In this document: positions 27,301 to 35,600 of the stretch, one piece after another
Position numbering within the stretch: position 1 is the stretch's first letter
Layout of the letters: every line of letters starts with the position of its first letter
From: Arenicola marina
Lineage: Eukaryota; Annelida; Polychaeta; Arenicolidae
Assembly (NCBI GenBank): GCA_964019135.1
Contig: OZ025260.1
Coordinates: 25,476,254 to 25,540,253, forward strand
Length of the DNA: 64,000 nt
Direction: 5' to 3'
Position numbers and translations under genes: made by a program
The notes under the pieces: generated by a model
What the model was told of the DNA's origin: nothing
Seen by the model: only the letters and a program-made list of their open reading frames with translations
Database searches by the model: none

Positions 27301-29510
27301 TATAAATGTCAATTATAGCTGTTTATGTCTCAAAGGGTGTGTGCTGTTTCTTTCCCCTTGATTGAATATAGCGTGTAATTGTTTCGCGGGCTAAGCGATA
27401 GTTCTTGAGTTTCGCTGTCATACAACAATCATTGTACGTGCAGTATATTACGACAATTGTGATTTCTTACTAACCGATCACCATTTACATAATATATGTG
27501 CTTGAGTTGACGACCATAAACAAGAAATGATTATTTTACGAAAATAAATGCGTCCATTTTGCTTTCTCGCCACGTTCTTTAATTGGTCTTTTCTTACTTG
27601 CCATAGGACCCTATGTTATTTAGCGGAAGCCTGCGCCGGAACCTGGATCCGTTTACCCGTTACCCGGACAACGCTCTCTGGAAGGTCCTGGAGGAGGTTC
27701 AGCTTCGTGCTAAGGTGGAGCAGCTGCCGGGCAAGCTGTATGCCGACATGACGGACTTCGGCGTCAACTTCAGCCAGGGGGAGCGGCAACTGCTGGGCCT
27801 CGCTCGCGCCCTCGTCACCAATGCCAAGGTCATTCTGCTGGAAGAAGCCGCTTCGCTTCTCGAAAGCCGGTAATTAGCACTTCTATCGTCAGTAAATATC
27901 AGGGTTTCCATGGCTTAATTGTATTTATCATCGTCTTATATATGTCAGTTGAAATTTTATTTTAACGGTAAACATATATCATATATACATATGTAACAGT
28001 AAACATATATCATATATACATATTTAATAGTAAACATATATCATATATATATATTTAGCAGTAAACATATATCATATATATATATTTAACAGTAAACATA
28101 TACACACATTTAACAGTACATGCATACATATAAATATTTAACAGTTCATATATACATATTTAAAAGTACATATATGCATATTTAAAAGTACATTTATGCA
28201 TATGCATATTTAACAATACATATATGCATATGCATATTTAACAATACATATATGCATATGCATATTTAACAGTACATATATAAATATACATATTTGCCAG
28301 TACACACAGGTATATGCATATTTAACACTACATATATAATTACGAATAGCTCTATTACTTACCACACGCTAGTATCATTCCCGTAAGCATTCACGTTTCA
28401 CTCGGTTTTCTTAAGCAAATGGAGCGGGAATAAAATGGCGGCAGGAAGTCCGCCCGCCCCGCGCAGTGGCGCATGGGATTCGACAATCTAATAAATGAAA
28501 TCCAAATAAAATTAAAATTTTATCGAATGACTAATTACAGAAAACGTATGACATCCCCGACAACAAACGTATTGCACAAGTTCCAATGCATCAAATGACG
28601 CGATGGCCTTCTGTTTGTCCTCCCCCCCCCCACCCCCCTCCCCTCCCAGAACCGAAGCCAGCATACGCCACGTGCTCAGGGCGAAGTTCCCTCATAAGAC
28701 GGTGATTGTGATTGGCCAGAGACTCGGCACTGTCATCGAGATGGACCGCGTCATGGTGAGCATAGTCACATGGTACAGAGCGGGATCATGTGACCACTCA
28801 ACATTAAGTGACCAGCCTCATAGGCTTGAACTGATATTCGACGTCGTTTATCATGTATCAGATCCTGTATTATAAAACAAATGGGCGTACACGTACAGAA
28901 CGGAGGCGGGAGATGTCTTTTGTGGTTGTACACGGTCACATATGTGTTAATAATTTATATGTCAACATCCGCATATGTCGATTTTTATTGCCTGTTGGAA
29001 ATCGCGTGTCCTTGAAGCATCTGTTTCCCCTAACAGTTATTTAAAAATTCTCCGACCGCCGTCTGCGATATTCACAAAGCTGTTTTAAGGCCATAATCAT
29101 ATGCAGAAATATGTCATGTTGGGCGTAACCTTAATTGTATGGGCAGCCGTTCTAGTCTTATTTCCACGGTTTACGAGACCTCATCCTGTTTTTTTTGTTT
29201 TTTGCAGATCGTGGGAGAGGGTCGCATTAAAGAGTTCGACTCCCCCCACGAATTACTCAGCAACACGAGCGGTAATTTCTACAAGATGGTCCAGGACCAA
29301 TCCGTCGCCCAGACAGCCCGCCTGGTCAAACTGGCCCGAGACAAGCAGGAGAACCGACCGTACCGGCCTCCGCCCAAGTCCATGGGCGGGGAGGGGATGC
29401 CCTACGCTGGCCGGGCCACGAGGCATTTCCTCCCCTCCTTTCAGACCAGTAGACTGACTGGGGTGCTCAGCAATTTCACCGGCAACCGATTCTCCACCAA
29501 CAGATTTTAG
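1740..29510 (+). CDS. ABCC4-like: ABCC4/MRP4-like ABC transporter, 28 exons, degenerate ATP sites
   Basis: Complete gene for a full ABC transporter of subfamily C (TMD1-NBD1-TMD2-NBD2, no extra N-terminal membrane domain). The 28 exons sum to 4314 nt, an uninterrupted frame of 1437 residues plus stop, against about 1325 for human MRP4. The start at 1740 lies in a good context (ACCATGG), and its first residues (PNPLEGAN) match the MRP4 N-terminus (PNPLQDAN). MRP4-type proteins export organic anions and cyclic nucleotides across the plasma membrane. Here the ATP sites are badly altered: NBD1 LSGGQ reads LTNAV, the NBD2 Walker A lysine position is Ser, both H-loop histidines are Gln, and the NBD1 Q-loop residue is Glu. 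Membrane regions and splice sites are intact, so this looks like a maintained gene and not a decayed copy. Family assignment is firm; active transport by it is doubtful. Confidence 0.93.
2220..2464. repeat. Dispersed repeat of about 245 bp, copy 1
   Basis: Shares long blocks with 55029-55271, including GGTGGCC, GGCTATCACGTCC-type and AAAAAATCTAAGATGGCGCA segments. No open frame. In intron 1 of the ABCC4-like gene. Confidence 0.8.
2533..2762 (+). mobile_element. tRNA-derived SINE (family A), 5' truncated
   Basis: Body with B-box-like GGTTCGAGCCC, then GGATAAAGATCCCATGTC, a CCCCGGGGACATGG block and a 3' tail of CCAA repeats. The tRNA-like A-box head is mostly missing. It lies in intron 1 of the ABCC4-like gene. 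Confidence 0.85.
3300..3960. repeat. Pyrimidine-rich low-complexity tract
   Basis: About 650 bp of mostly C and T on the + strand with (TCTC)n runs, in intron 1 of the ABCC4-like gene. Short frames read here are low-complexity artefacts. Confidence 0.7.
4151..4355. repeat. Tandem duplication of about 102 bp
   Basis: Two adjacent copies of a stretch beginning ACATTGATCTCCTGAA and containing ATCTAGGGTACGC, in intron 1 of the ABCC4-like gene; they differ at several positions. Confidence 0.8.
6249..6497 (+). mobile_element. tRNA-derived SINE (family A), nearly full length
   Basis: The head GCCCCGATAGCTCAGTGGG holds an A-box and GGTTCGGGCCC a B-box, followed by the family body. Its 3' end runs straight into the 47-bp minisatellite, suggesting the array arose at the element's edge. 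Confidence 0.88.
6490..9272. repeat. 47-bp minisatellite, about 59 copies, TATAAA in nearly every unit
   Basis: Each unit carries GTTGTAATGATGCAGTGAGC, ACACGGTATAAAGGCC and GCTACGAGAG. The first eight or so units (to about 6885) are strongly diverged; the rest are nearly identical and differ at marked positions (GAGAG, GGGAG, TGAGAT). Most units hold a TATAAA(A/G/T) motif. It lies in intron 1 of the ABCC4-like gene and begins at the tail of a SINE. Confidence 0.95.
10766..11193. mobile_element. MITE with inverted repeats GGGCGTGTTCGATTTAC
   Basis: The left end GGGCGTGTTCGATTTAC matches the reverse complement of the right end with one mismatch, and the inverted repeats continue inward through AAACCGGTTT palindromes. 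Flanks CTAATTTA and TTGATTTA agree at six of eight positions. About 428 bp, no coding capacity; superfamily not certain (hAT- or Harbinger-like). Confidence 0.75.
12501..16587 (+). CDS. ABCC4-like: ABCC4-like exons 4-9 (TMD1)
   Basis: Exons 12501-12716, 13286-13375, 13880-14049, 14872-14997, 15698-15947 and 16447-16587 (residues 102-432). They encode the first membrane domain. Recognisable MRP4 blocks include LIYRK, then LLRLS, NIVSLLSSDTHRFDQ (human QIVNLLSNDVNKFDQ), EIIAGIKTLKVHCWEKAF (human EVITGIRIIKMYAWEKSF) and RAAVDRIQ. Exon 6 has a short upstream splice acceptor context, but the number of residues before the conserved Trp equals the human number, which fixes the boundary. Introns carry two short inverted-repeat elements (13465-13700 and 15058-15293). 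Confidence 0.92.
13465..13700. mobile_element. GTCGA-rich short inverted-repeat element, copy 1
   Basis: Ends GGGGTCTGG and CCAGACCTCT. The interior is built of reiterated GTCGATTTTTCA-like motifs. Related copies at 23017-23232 and 56379-56600. It lies in intron 5 of the ABCC4-like gene. Confidence 0.7.
15058..15293. mobile_element. MITE of the CAGGGGCGGATCC family, copy 1
   Basis: Right end TTTCTGGATCCGCCCCTG and interior AATGTAGGCCATCTGAGGCG, shared with the copies at 21512 and 41697. The left end is degraded. In intron 7 of the ABCC4-like gene. Confidence 0.7.
16660..16865. repeat. Dispersed repeat with GGCGGTTCTACGG motif
   Basis: Contains reiterated ATGGCGGTTCTACGGTACTC and CAGGTGGCCGGCCTC blocks. 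A related copy lies at about 45755-45970 in intron 2 of the second LRRC74-like gene. No recognised element class. Confidence 0.55.
16988..20138 (+). CDS. ABCC4-like: ABCC4-like exons 10-16 (NBD1 and linker), degenerate
   Basis: Exons 16988-17035, 17247-17288, 17916-18107, 18484-18578, 18987-19073, 19512-19608 and 19854-20138 (residues 433-714). Walker A at 456-463 is GSPRSGKS: lysine kept, one glycine changed to Arg. The Q-loop (human VSQQPW) reads VPESPW, with Glu at 491. The signature LSGGQ is LTNAV at 546-550. Walker B is FLVDD (567-571), kept; the following D-loop SAVD reads SQMG. The H-loop His is Gln 603 (VTQSRQ). Nucleotide binding by the Walker A/B pair may persist, but the signature that would complete the opposite site is lost. 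Exon 16 encodes a long polar, Asn/Asp/Ser-rich linker without recognisable domains. Confidence 0.92.
17316..17485 (+). mobile_element. tRNA-derived SINE (family B)
   Basis: tRNA-like head GATCAGTAGGTCGGGGCTTC with TTCGAATCTGGGCCCGGGC, then CATGTTTCATTCATGCGTCC and a GGCCTAATGCGTGCAC tail. Related pieces occur at 17735-17870, 54109-54195 (minus) and 63845-63985. It lies in intron 11 of the ABCC4-like gene. Confidence 0.65.
17735..17870 (+). mobile_element. SINE family B fragment, degraded
   Basis: Degraded head (GGTAGAACACTTGATTGCC, GGTTCAAAACC) and the family tail TTCTTGGCCTAATTTATCCC followed by CTCGTGTGCACGC, just before exon 12 of the ABCC4-like gene. Confidence 0.5.
19126..19322 (-). mobile_element. 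tRNA-derived SINE (family A), minus orientation
   Basis: Reverse-complement copy in intron 14 of the ABCC4-like gene: the tail side (ATATTCAGGACGC) comes first, then CCATGTCCCCGGG and the degraded B-box side. It has an internal G-rich expansion and lacks the tRNA head. Confidence 0.8.
20587..25438 (+). CDS. ABCC4-like: ABCC4-like exons 17-23 (TMD2)
   Basis: Exons 20587-20727, 21293-21330, 21776-22185, 23329-23408, 23840-23990, 24550-24780 and 25338-25438 (residues 715-1098). MRP4 landmarks: VAYVMCDWFLF, LHNHAFKAVLRAPVAFF, GRILSRFTRDVGYLDD, TARDVGRLE, GRWFALRLD and MRQSAELENQ. Exon 19 is long (410 nt) because the extracellular loop between its two helices is expanded to about 80 residues rich in Ser, Thr, Pro and Ala, with possible N-glycosylation sites at Asn808 and Asn818. 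Intron 21, between exons 21 and 22, is almost wholly an AT-rich array. Confidence 0.92.
21512..21713. mobile_element. MITE of the CAGGGGCGGATCC family, copy 2
   Basis: Both ends are preserved: CAGGGGCGGATCC at the left and GGATCCGCCCCTG at the right. The interior is G/C-run rich with AATTTAGGCCATCTGAGGTG. hAT elements often start CAGGG, but I see no exact 8-bp target duplication. In intron 18 of the ABCC4-like gene. Confidence 0.8.
23017..23232. mobile_element. GTCGA-rich short inverted-repeat element, copy 2
   Basis: Opposite orientation to copy 1: TAGGGGTCTGGAAGGGGTAA at the left and CTGGACCCTTCTA at the right, with TGAAAAATCGACAT reiterated inside. TA flanks both ends. It lies in intron 19 of the ABCC4-like gene. 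Confidence 0.7.
24000..24535. repeat. AT-rich array of ATAATT-type units
   Basis: Starts within 15 bp of the exon 21 donor of the ABCC4-like gene and fills intron 21 to just before exon 22. Composed of AATAATTATAAT-like units with local tandem duplications. Long Ile-rich frames on both strands are artefacts of composition. Confidence 0.9.
25670..29510 (+). CDS. ABCC4-like: ABCC4-like exons 24-28 (NBD2 and C-terminus), degenerate
   Basis: Exons 25670-25858, 26897-27055, 27607-27869, 28650-28755 and 29208-29510 (residues 1099-1437). The A-loop tyrosine position (human NFMYSPG) reads TMTTDER. The Walker A region at 1166-1174 is GNPDSSSKA, with Ser at the lysine position and Lys one place later. 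The Q-loop Gln 1214 is kept (VVTQDPMLF). The signature is FSQGE (1269-1273) where MRP4 has FSVGQ. Walker B is VILLEE (1289-1294), Asp changed to Glu. The H-loop is IGQRL (Gln 1325 for His). The C-terminal tail is Arg/Pro-rich, ends STNRF and lacks the PDZ-binding end of human MRP4. Intron 25 starts with GC. Confidence 0.92.
25928..26128 (+). mobile_element. tRNA-derived SINE (family A), 5' truncated
   Basis: Copy in intron 24 of the ABCC4-like gene, starting at ACCTGAGAGCC and ending in a tail TGAATATACAACCAA. The B-box is degraded. Confidence 0.83.
27960..28340. repeat. AT-rich tandem repeat (CATATATACATATTTAACAGT units)
   Basis: About a dozen irregular units of 25-35 bp in intron 26 of the ABCC4-like gene, decaying toward the right end. 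Confidence 0.85.
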
Positions 29511-31104
29511 GTCCATCTTTCATGTAACCGTGTTGGACTGTTACCTTGAAGGGTACGTATATGTGTAGGCGTGAGTCCTACGCGCGCTACGTTAAAACAA
29601 TCGTTTGCCCCTAACATGGAAGAACGACGAGATAATCTACAAAGCGTGTGAATAATTATATAGAGGGAACATTGATATAAAGACGATGGCAAGTGGAACA
29701 CATGCAGCGAATTTAGATAATTCTTGTTGCCAAACCCATTTATGTGAACTGGAGATTGCCATATGGCAGCTTTAGTTTATATGAAGGTGCTTCCCTTTTG
29801 TCACGCATATGTCTGGCGTGACGCACTGTGACGTCACAACATGACGCAAACAGAAGACAAAAGGACATGTGCCAAGTTTTACAATGACAGGATTTTTCTG
29901 ATGATACCGAAGTACCGAAATTACTTCATGATCTGGGCGAAATGTTCAAAGTCGGAACTTTCAAAATGAGCTGCATATCAAAGTTGAATGATGACTAATT
30001 TATAAGAAGACATAGCGTTTATACCTCTATGTCCGGGGCTATCCGGGATCCTCAAGTTGCGTCCAGCCTGTTGGCAATAAATCTGTATTGGGCGGTATTG
30101 GGCAGCATGCAGCATGTAGCTTGTTGGGTATTAAGAGTTTGCCCATTAGTATTACATGGTATACTGACCGGTCAATTCAAGGCAATTTTGTATATACATG
30201 TATACATATATTGAAGTCGTTCAAGGTCAATTAGTCAATTAGCCAAGGATATAAATAAAGCGATACTCGCTTCGATAAGAGCCGTAGACTTCTTCTCCCA
30301 TATTAATGGTACAATTGATGGATCAATAGAGTCAGTGTGCAGCCAACAATGTAAGGGTTATGCTATACAGTGGTAGGGTGAGACCCGGCGAGGCATGATA
30401 TCAAAATGGGCGATGTAAGATATGTAAACGTGTATTGCCTTTGACCCCAACCTTCGATTTTTTTTCAGCATATCATGAATAATTCTAGTTTCAAAGTACG
30501 CAAATCTCCGTCTTGGTGCATCGATCTCCCGCCAGGGCATTTTGTATCGTTTTATATGTATTTATTTATTTATAAAATATTCATTGTGGAATAAACTGTT
30601 TACATTGGCTTCGCCTTTTGATTCTGTTAATGACATATATCAGCTTGATTTAATGGTCAACAAACTATTGACCATTGACCTGGTTCTTCTATGAAAATTC
30701 GCGGCTAGCGATAAAACATTGTGGGGGTCCAGTGTACTGTTAAGCCACTTTCAGGACGACAACGCAAAGGACGACAACAATAAATAGCTCCATCGAGCTG
30801 CACATTGAACCCGCACGCTACCCCCGCCCCCCCCCCCGCCCCTTTACCCCTTAACCCCCAACCGCTCCTCAACACAAACCAAACACGCCGAACTATGTCG
30901 CGATTCATCAAGTGTGAAGTGCCAACGGCTTAACTGTTGTGCAAGGAGGTTATAGCAAAATAAACAGCTGGATAAACATAAATTATTCACCCCTACGCAT
31001 GGCCGCGCCTGTGTCTCGCACTTCGTTGGTTACCCCCAAAGGGTCGACTGTTAACTGTACTGTTATTTCTCTCTATCGTGGCGAGTCCAGGGGTCTAAAT
31101 ATAA

Positions 31105-31328
31105 CAGTGGCGGATTTAGGGGGGGGGGGGCTTACGGGGGTCGCAAACCCCCCCGCCCCCCCTTGGGAACCTGAACATACACTGTTAAAGTTGGCTTGTA
31201 CGAGCCACCCGCCCCCCCCCCCTCTCCGGTCGCAAGTTTTTCGGAGCACCTCCCCACCCCCCGGTCGCAAGTTTTCAGAGAGCAACCCCCCCCCCGCCCC
31301 CCTTAGCAAATTCCTAGATCCGCCCCTG
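31105..31328. mobile_element. MITE of the CAGGGGCGGATCC family, copy 3
   Basis: Left end CAGTGGCGGATTTAGGGG, right end CTAGATCCGCCCCTG. Flanks AATATAAC and AATATATA suggest an imperfect 8-bp duplication. Intergenic. Confidence 0.75.
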
Positions 31329-32576
31329 AATATATATTAACAATCAAGAGTTAAACTAATCAATCTGTCATCTAAAGCAGTCTACTATCAATCTACTGCC
31401 ATACATCAGCATACTTATAGGGCATTGGTTATTTATAGATATTTCAGTACATTTCCACGGGACTATTTGTTCTATTTCGTAATATATGCAAATGAAGTAG
31501 CCCGGCGGTGATCAGCCGACTCTGCTACAAAATACATGCCGTATTTTTTGGTTTTGTAGTGGGCCACATGTTTTGATGCATCAAAGGCATTCAACGTTCA
31601 TTTGGTTTGGCAATTGTGTTTTTACAGACGTAAAGCGCAGTAAACAGGGTACACTGTTATCTTCTATCCTGTTTGCTGTCTGCGGGGCGATTGGTAAAGC
31701 GGACGGCATAAATCTTCTCACACCAATACTGCATGGACGTAATATGACTGGCACGTCATGGCGTCGTACTCATATAACGAGATTAATCTAACGAAATGCG
31801 ATATTATGCACCACGATTATCCGTATATTGCGTGCTAACAGAATACGTTATCATTGCGGTATCCATAAGCTTACAGAGTCATAGACAGACGAACAATTAC
31901 TCGCATAATCATCGTTTGTGAAACAACTGAATGTTATTAAGGAATATGCATTGTTATTGGGTTTTGCATGCGTGTTAACCGTATTGAGTATGCGACCATT
32001 TGAACTCGGGGTCTGACAGGGTAAGGCTGGGATGACCGCGGGCATCGGGCGGGGTGAGGGCGGTGGGGTGTGGGGGGAGGGGGCCTATCGGTCGGCCGAG
32101 ACGTACAGATATATGCCCCGTGGGGATATGTAAACTAAAGAGGATTAACCGCGACTTTGTTATTTAACTTGCTCAGACAAGTTAGATGCATGTTGCGTGC
32201 GGCTGCCCGCAAGCGGCCTGCGGTTAACGTTGGAGCATATACAGAAAGGCGGATATGTAAGGAGTAAGGATATGCGACTATGAAAGTGCAATGAGCCCCA
32301 AATATACATTTACAAACATTATACCAGGCCAAGCGCGGAATGGACAGTACAACCGCGCTTGGAGCAATCTAGCGACGTGTAGAAACAACAAGGAGAAAGT
32401 TGCTAAAGAGGATATATAGTGTTTTAAAGATGCCAAGCCTCGGTGGAACTTTAATGACCGTAACTCGTCTAGTGTGAGTTGCCAGGATGTAAATACATGA
32501 AGAATGGGATGATAGTACTGATAGACATCACCGCGGAGAAGGTTGTCAATATCTGTCAGTACATCTGTTTATCTGC

Positions 32577-32620
32577 TGACGTCACAGCGCCTCACGTGGA
32601 TTTCTCACACGTGAAATCCA
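32577..32620 (+). promoter_or_regulatory. CRE-like site and paired E-boxes upstream of LRRC74-like copy 1
   Basis: Within 70 bp upstream of the ATG at 32646 there is a full palindromic TGACGTCA (32577-32584) and two CACGTG E-boxes (32593-32598 and 32608-32613). The second lies within a perfect inverted repeat, TGGATTTC, 8 bp, GAAATCCA (32597-32620). CREB/ATF and bHLH factors bind such sites in animals. The motifs are plain in the sequence; promoter function is inference, and TGACGTCA also occurs elsewhere in the window. Confidence 0.4.
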
Positions 32621-32645
32621 GGATATGCGAGACTCAACTTTGAAC

Positions 32646-35600
32646 ATGCCTAAAGGTCAAGGACACCGGGATCTACCTCTGGATACCTTTCCGGATATGG
32701 CTGAAGAGGACTCAGATGTGGGTCAGACCGCTAGTAAGTGAACCACGATATAGTGCCATTGACCGTTTATCTGTATCACCTTCTAGTTAGCGTGCACAAC
32801 ATTGAAGAAAAGCTTCGGCAAATACCAATATAACAGTTTCCATTACCTTGCCAATGACTTTCCAAAATTCTTGTTTTTTCAAAGATTTTCCATGGCGGGT
32901 AATTAATTCAGTATCGGCATTGATGCAATTATTACTTAAAGTGTTTGTGCCACGATTTTGTCTTGCTCAGAATTAACTTGGTTTAGGGAAGATAAACAAA
33001 TAACAATTCCCCAATGATGTCACAAGAATGACAGGTGAGCTTTGATGCAGTGCGTAGACATCTGTGGTCGAGGGCGTGTATTGTTTTTATGGTTGAGTGC
33101 GTTTCGTTGAGTTCAAGCCAATGAGCAGAGAGAATCTGAGTCTCAATATAAAAGCACATGCGTTTGTATTCCCCTTTGACGTCACTTTCCTCGCTCGCAG
33201 AAGTTAAATTGGTAGGTGCGAAAACAAGTGGAAAAATTATACCCTTCTACTATTTGGGGCGTTACAGCTCGATGATATAAGCGTGGAAACGCTGAAGATT
33301 AATATGAGCTGAAGTTGTTTTGGCGTGGCACGAACACTTTAAGCACAGTGCCGTGGCGGATCCAATGGGGGGCGGTCACGGGTTTTAACCATGGGGATGT
33401 CAAGGACTTTGAAAGCCCAGTGGCGGATCCAGCCAGAAGGGGTGGAGGTTCAGTGGTCCGTCTGAGGGGCGGACTCCCCCGACCTTTTGAACGCCTTGTT
33501 TTCACTTAGTGATCTGACAGAGATTGGCAATTGATTTCAAACGCCTCATTGCACTCGGTAGAAAGGAGTTGTAGTGCGAAATCAGACGCGTCTTGAGAGT
33601 AGTTAACATTGGCTGAGCACTTCGCAACAAATAATGCCTTCTTTTATTCACAGTTCTTGCTAGGATACCACAAAGGTAATCGGGAGCTTCCCCATGAAAT
33701 ATTTTATGAAGTAATATAAATAAACCCTTCTACGTCGATCACTGTTTCCCTGCCCAAGTCGTTATAGATCAATCAGTGGCTAGTGTGCTTAATGACTTCA
33801 GACACCAGACGGCCAGTTCGGAGCTGAGTAGCTTTTAATTTATCATCGTCCGCTTGGGTGCAGCCATTCATAACGACGCTGGCATATTCTATAGTTGGAC
33901 GTAAAACGTTTGATGTATGAAGTCTAATACACCCCTGTTAAGTTTAAACGCAGCCAACATATGGACCTTTCTATTAGTTTTCTAATAAATTTAATATGGG
34001 CCTTACTCTTGAGCTTGAATAGAATAGAATAGCTGCTTCTGAACTCCTGAAACCGTTCTCGCCAAATTTGTGCGGCCCCGCTCTTCCAATATTCAAACGT
34101 TTTTGATAAATTAGTCACTTTAAGGTATAAAACCATGGAAAGTAATCATGATTGTAATCATGCTTATATTCAACGTAATCGATTAATTTTATATTTCTTG
34201 TAATCGTAATCATGACATGTTCAAGTAATCGTAAACGTAATCGATTACATTTACAATGTAATCACCACATGCCTGGCATGGATACTATATGCAGAACGCG
34301 TTAGCGCATTTCTGCCATTCAACGATATGTGCAAGACACGTATGACTGGTCAACAGGTTCATAGATGCAGCAAAATTGAATGCTTTGGCCGCATATTTCA
34401 CGTCATTGTTTCCTCCATTTTCAAAAAATAGATGAGAACAAAATGTTGCTGATGTACACAGCCAAGAAGATCACTAATGCAATGAAGAAACGAGCCGCGC
34501 ATGCGCGCTACAGAGCCCGCTACAAGAAAATATGCAGACAGCTAAAGATTCCTCCGCTGTCGCGATTCGTCCAGCAAATGGATCAACGGCGGATTGATCT
34601 TGGCGGTGAAGCGGTTGGAAAAACGGGCGTCCATGCTATATGCGCGGCACTTCTGGTAAGCCAATCACAGACTATTCAGAGGCGGATCCAGAGTGAGGCC
34701 CATGGGGGAAGTCTGCGCGAAGTGAACTATCGATATCTGCGCGATATACGTTTGCGTACCTCCATACCGAAGTTTATCTCTTGCGTAATTTTAATTTTAA
34801 TTTTAATATCTCTGGCGTATATCAGCCTCCGTAACGTCAGTTATTTCTGGCAGTACATCAGCCTCCGTTACGACATTTATCTCTGGCGGTACATCAGCCT
34901 CCGTTACGACATTTATCTCTGGCAGTACATCAGCCTCCATTACGACATTTATCTCTGGCAGTACATCAGCCTCCGTTACGACATTTATCTCTGGCGGTAC
35001 ATCAGCCTTCATTACGACATTTATCTCTGGCAGTACATCAGCCTCCGTTACGACATTTATCTCTGGCAGTACATCAGCCGTCGTAACGACATTTATCTCT
35101 GACAGTACATCAGCCTCCGTTACGACATTTATCTCTGGCAGTAATTCAGCCGTCGTAACCACATTTATCTCAGGCAGTACATCAGCAGCCGTAACGACAT
35201 TTATCTCTGGCAGTACATCATCAGCCGCAACGACATTTATCTCTGCCAGTATATCAGCCTCCGTTACGACATTTATCTCTGGCAGTACATCAGCCTCCGT
35301 TACGACATTTATCTCTGGCGGTACATCAGCCTCCGTTACGACATTTATCTCTGGCAGTACATCAGCCTCCGTTACGACATTTATCTCTGGCAGTACATCA
35401 GCCTCCGTTACGACATTTATCTCTGGCGGTACATCAGCCTTCGTTACGACATTTATCTCTGGCAGTACATCAGCCTCTGTTACGACATTTATCTCTGGCA
35501 GTACATCAGCCGTCGTAACAACATTTATCTCTGGCAGTACATCAGCCTCCGTTACGACATTTATCTCTGGCAGTACATCAGCAGCCGTAACGACATTTAT

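Larger units (their letters stand above)
29511..32645. other. Intergenic region, ABCC4-like to first LRRC74-like gene
   Basis: Holds one MITE (31105-31328), possible polyadenylation signals for the ABCC4-like gene (AATAAA at 30076-30081 and 30254-30259) and the putative promoter of the next gene. Short frames here show no recognisable domain. Confidence 0.6.
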
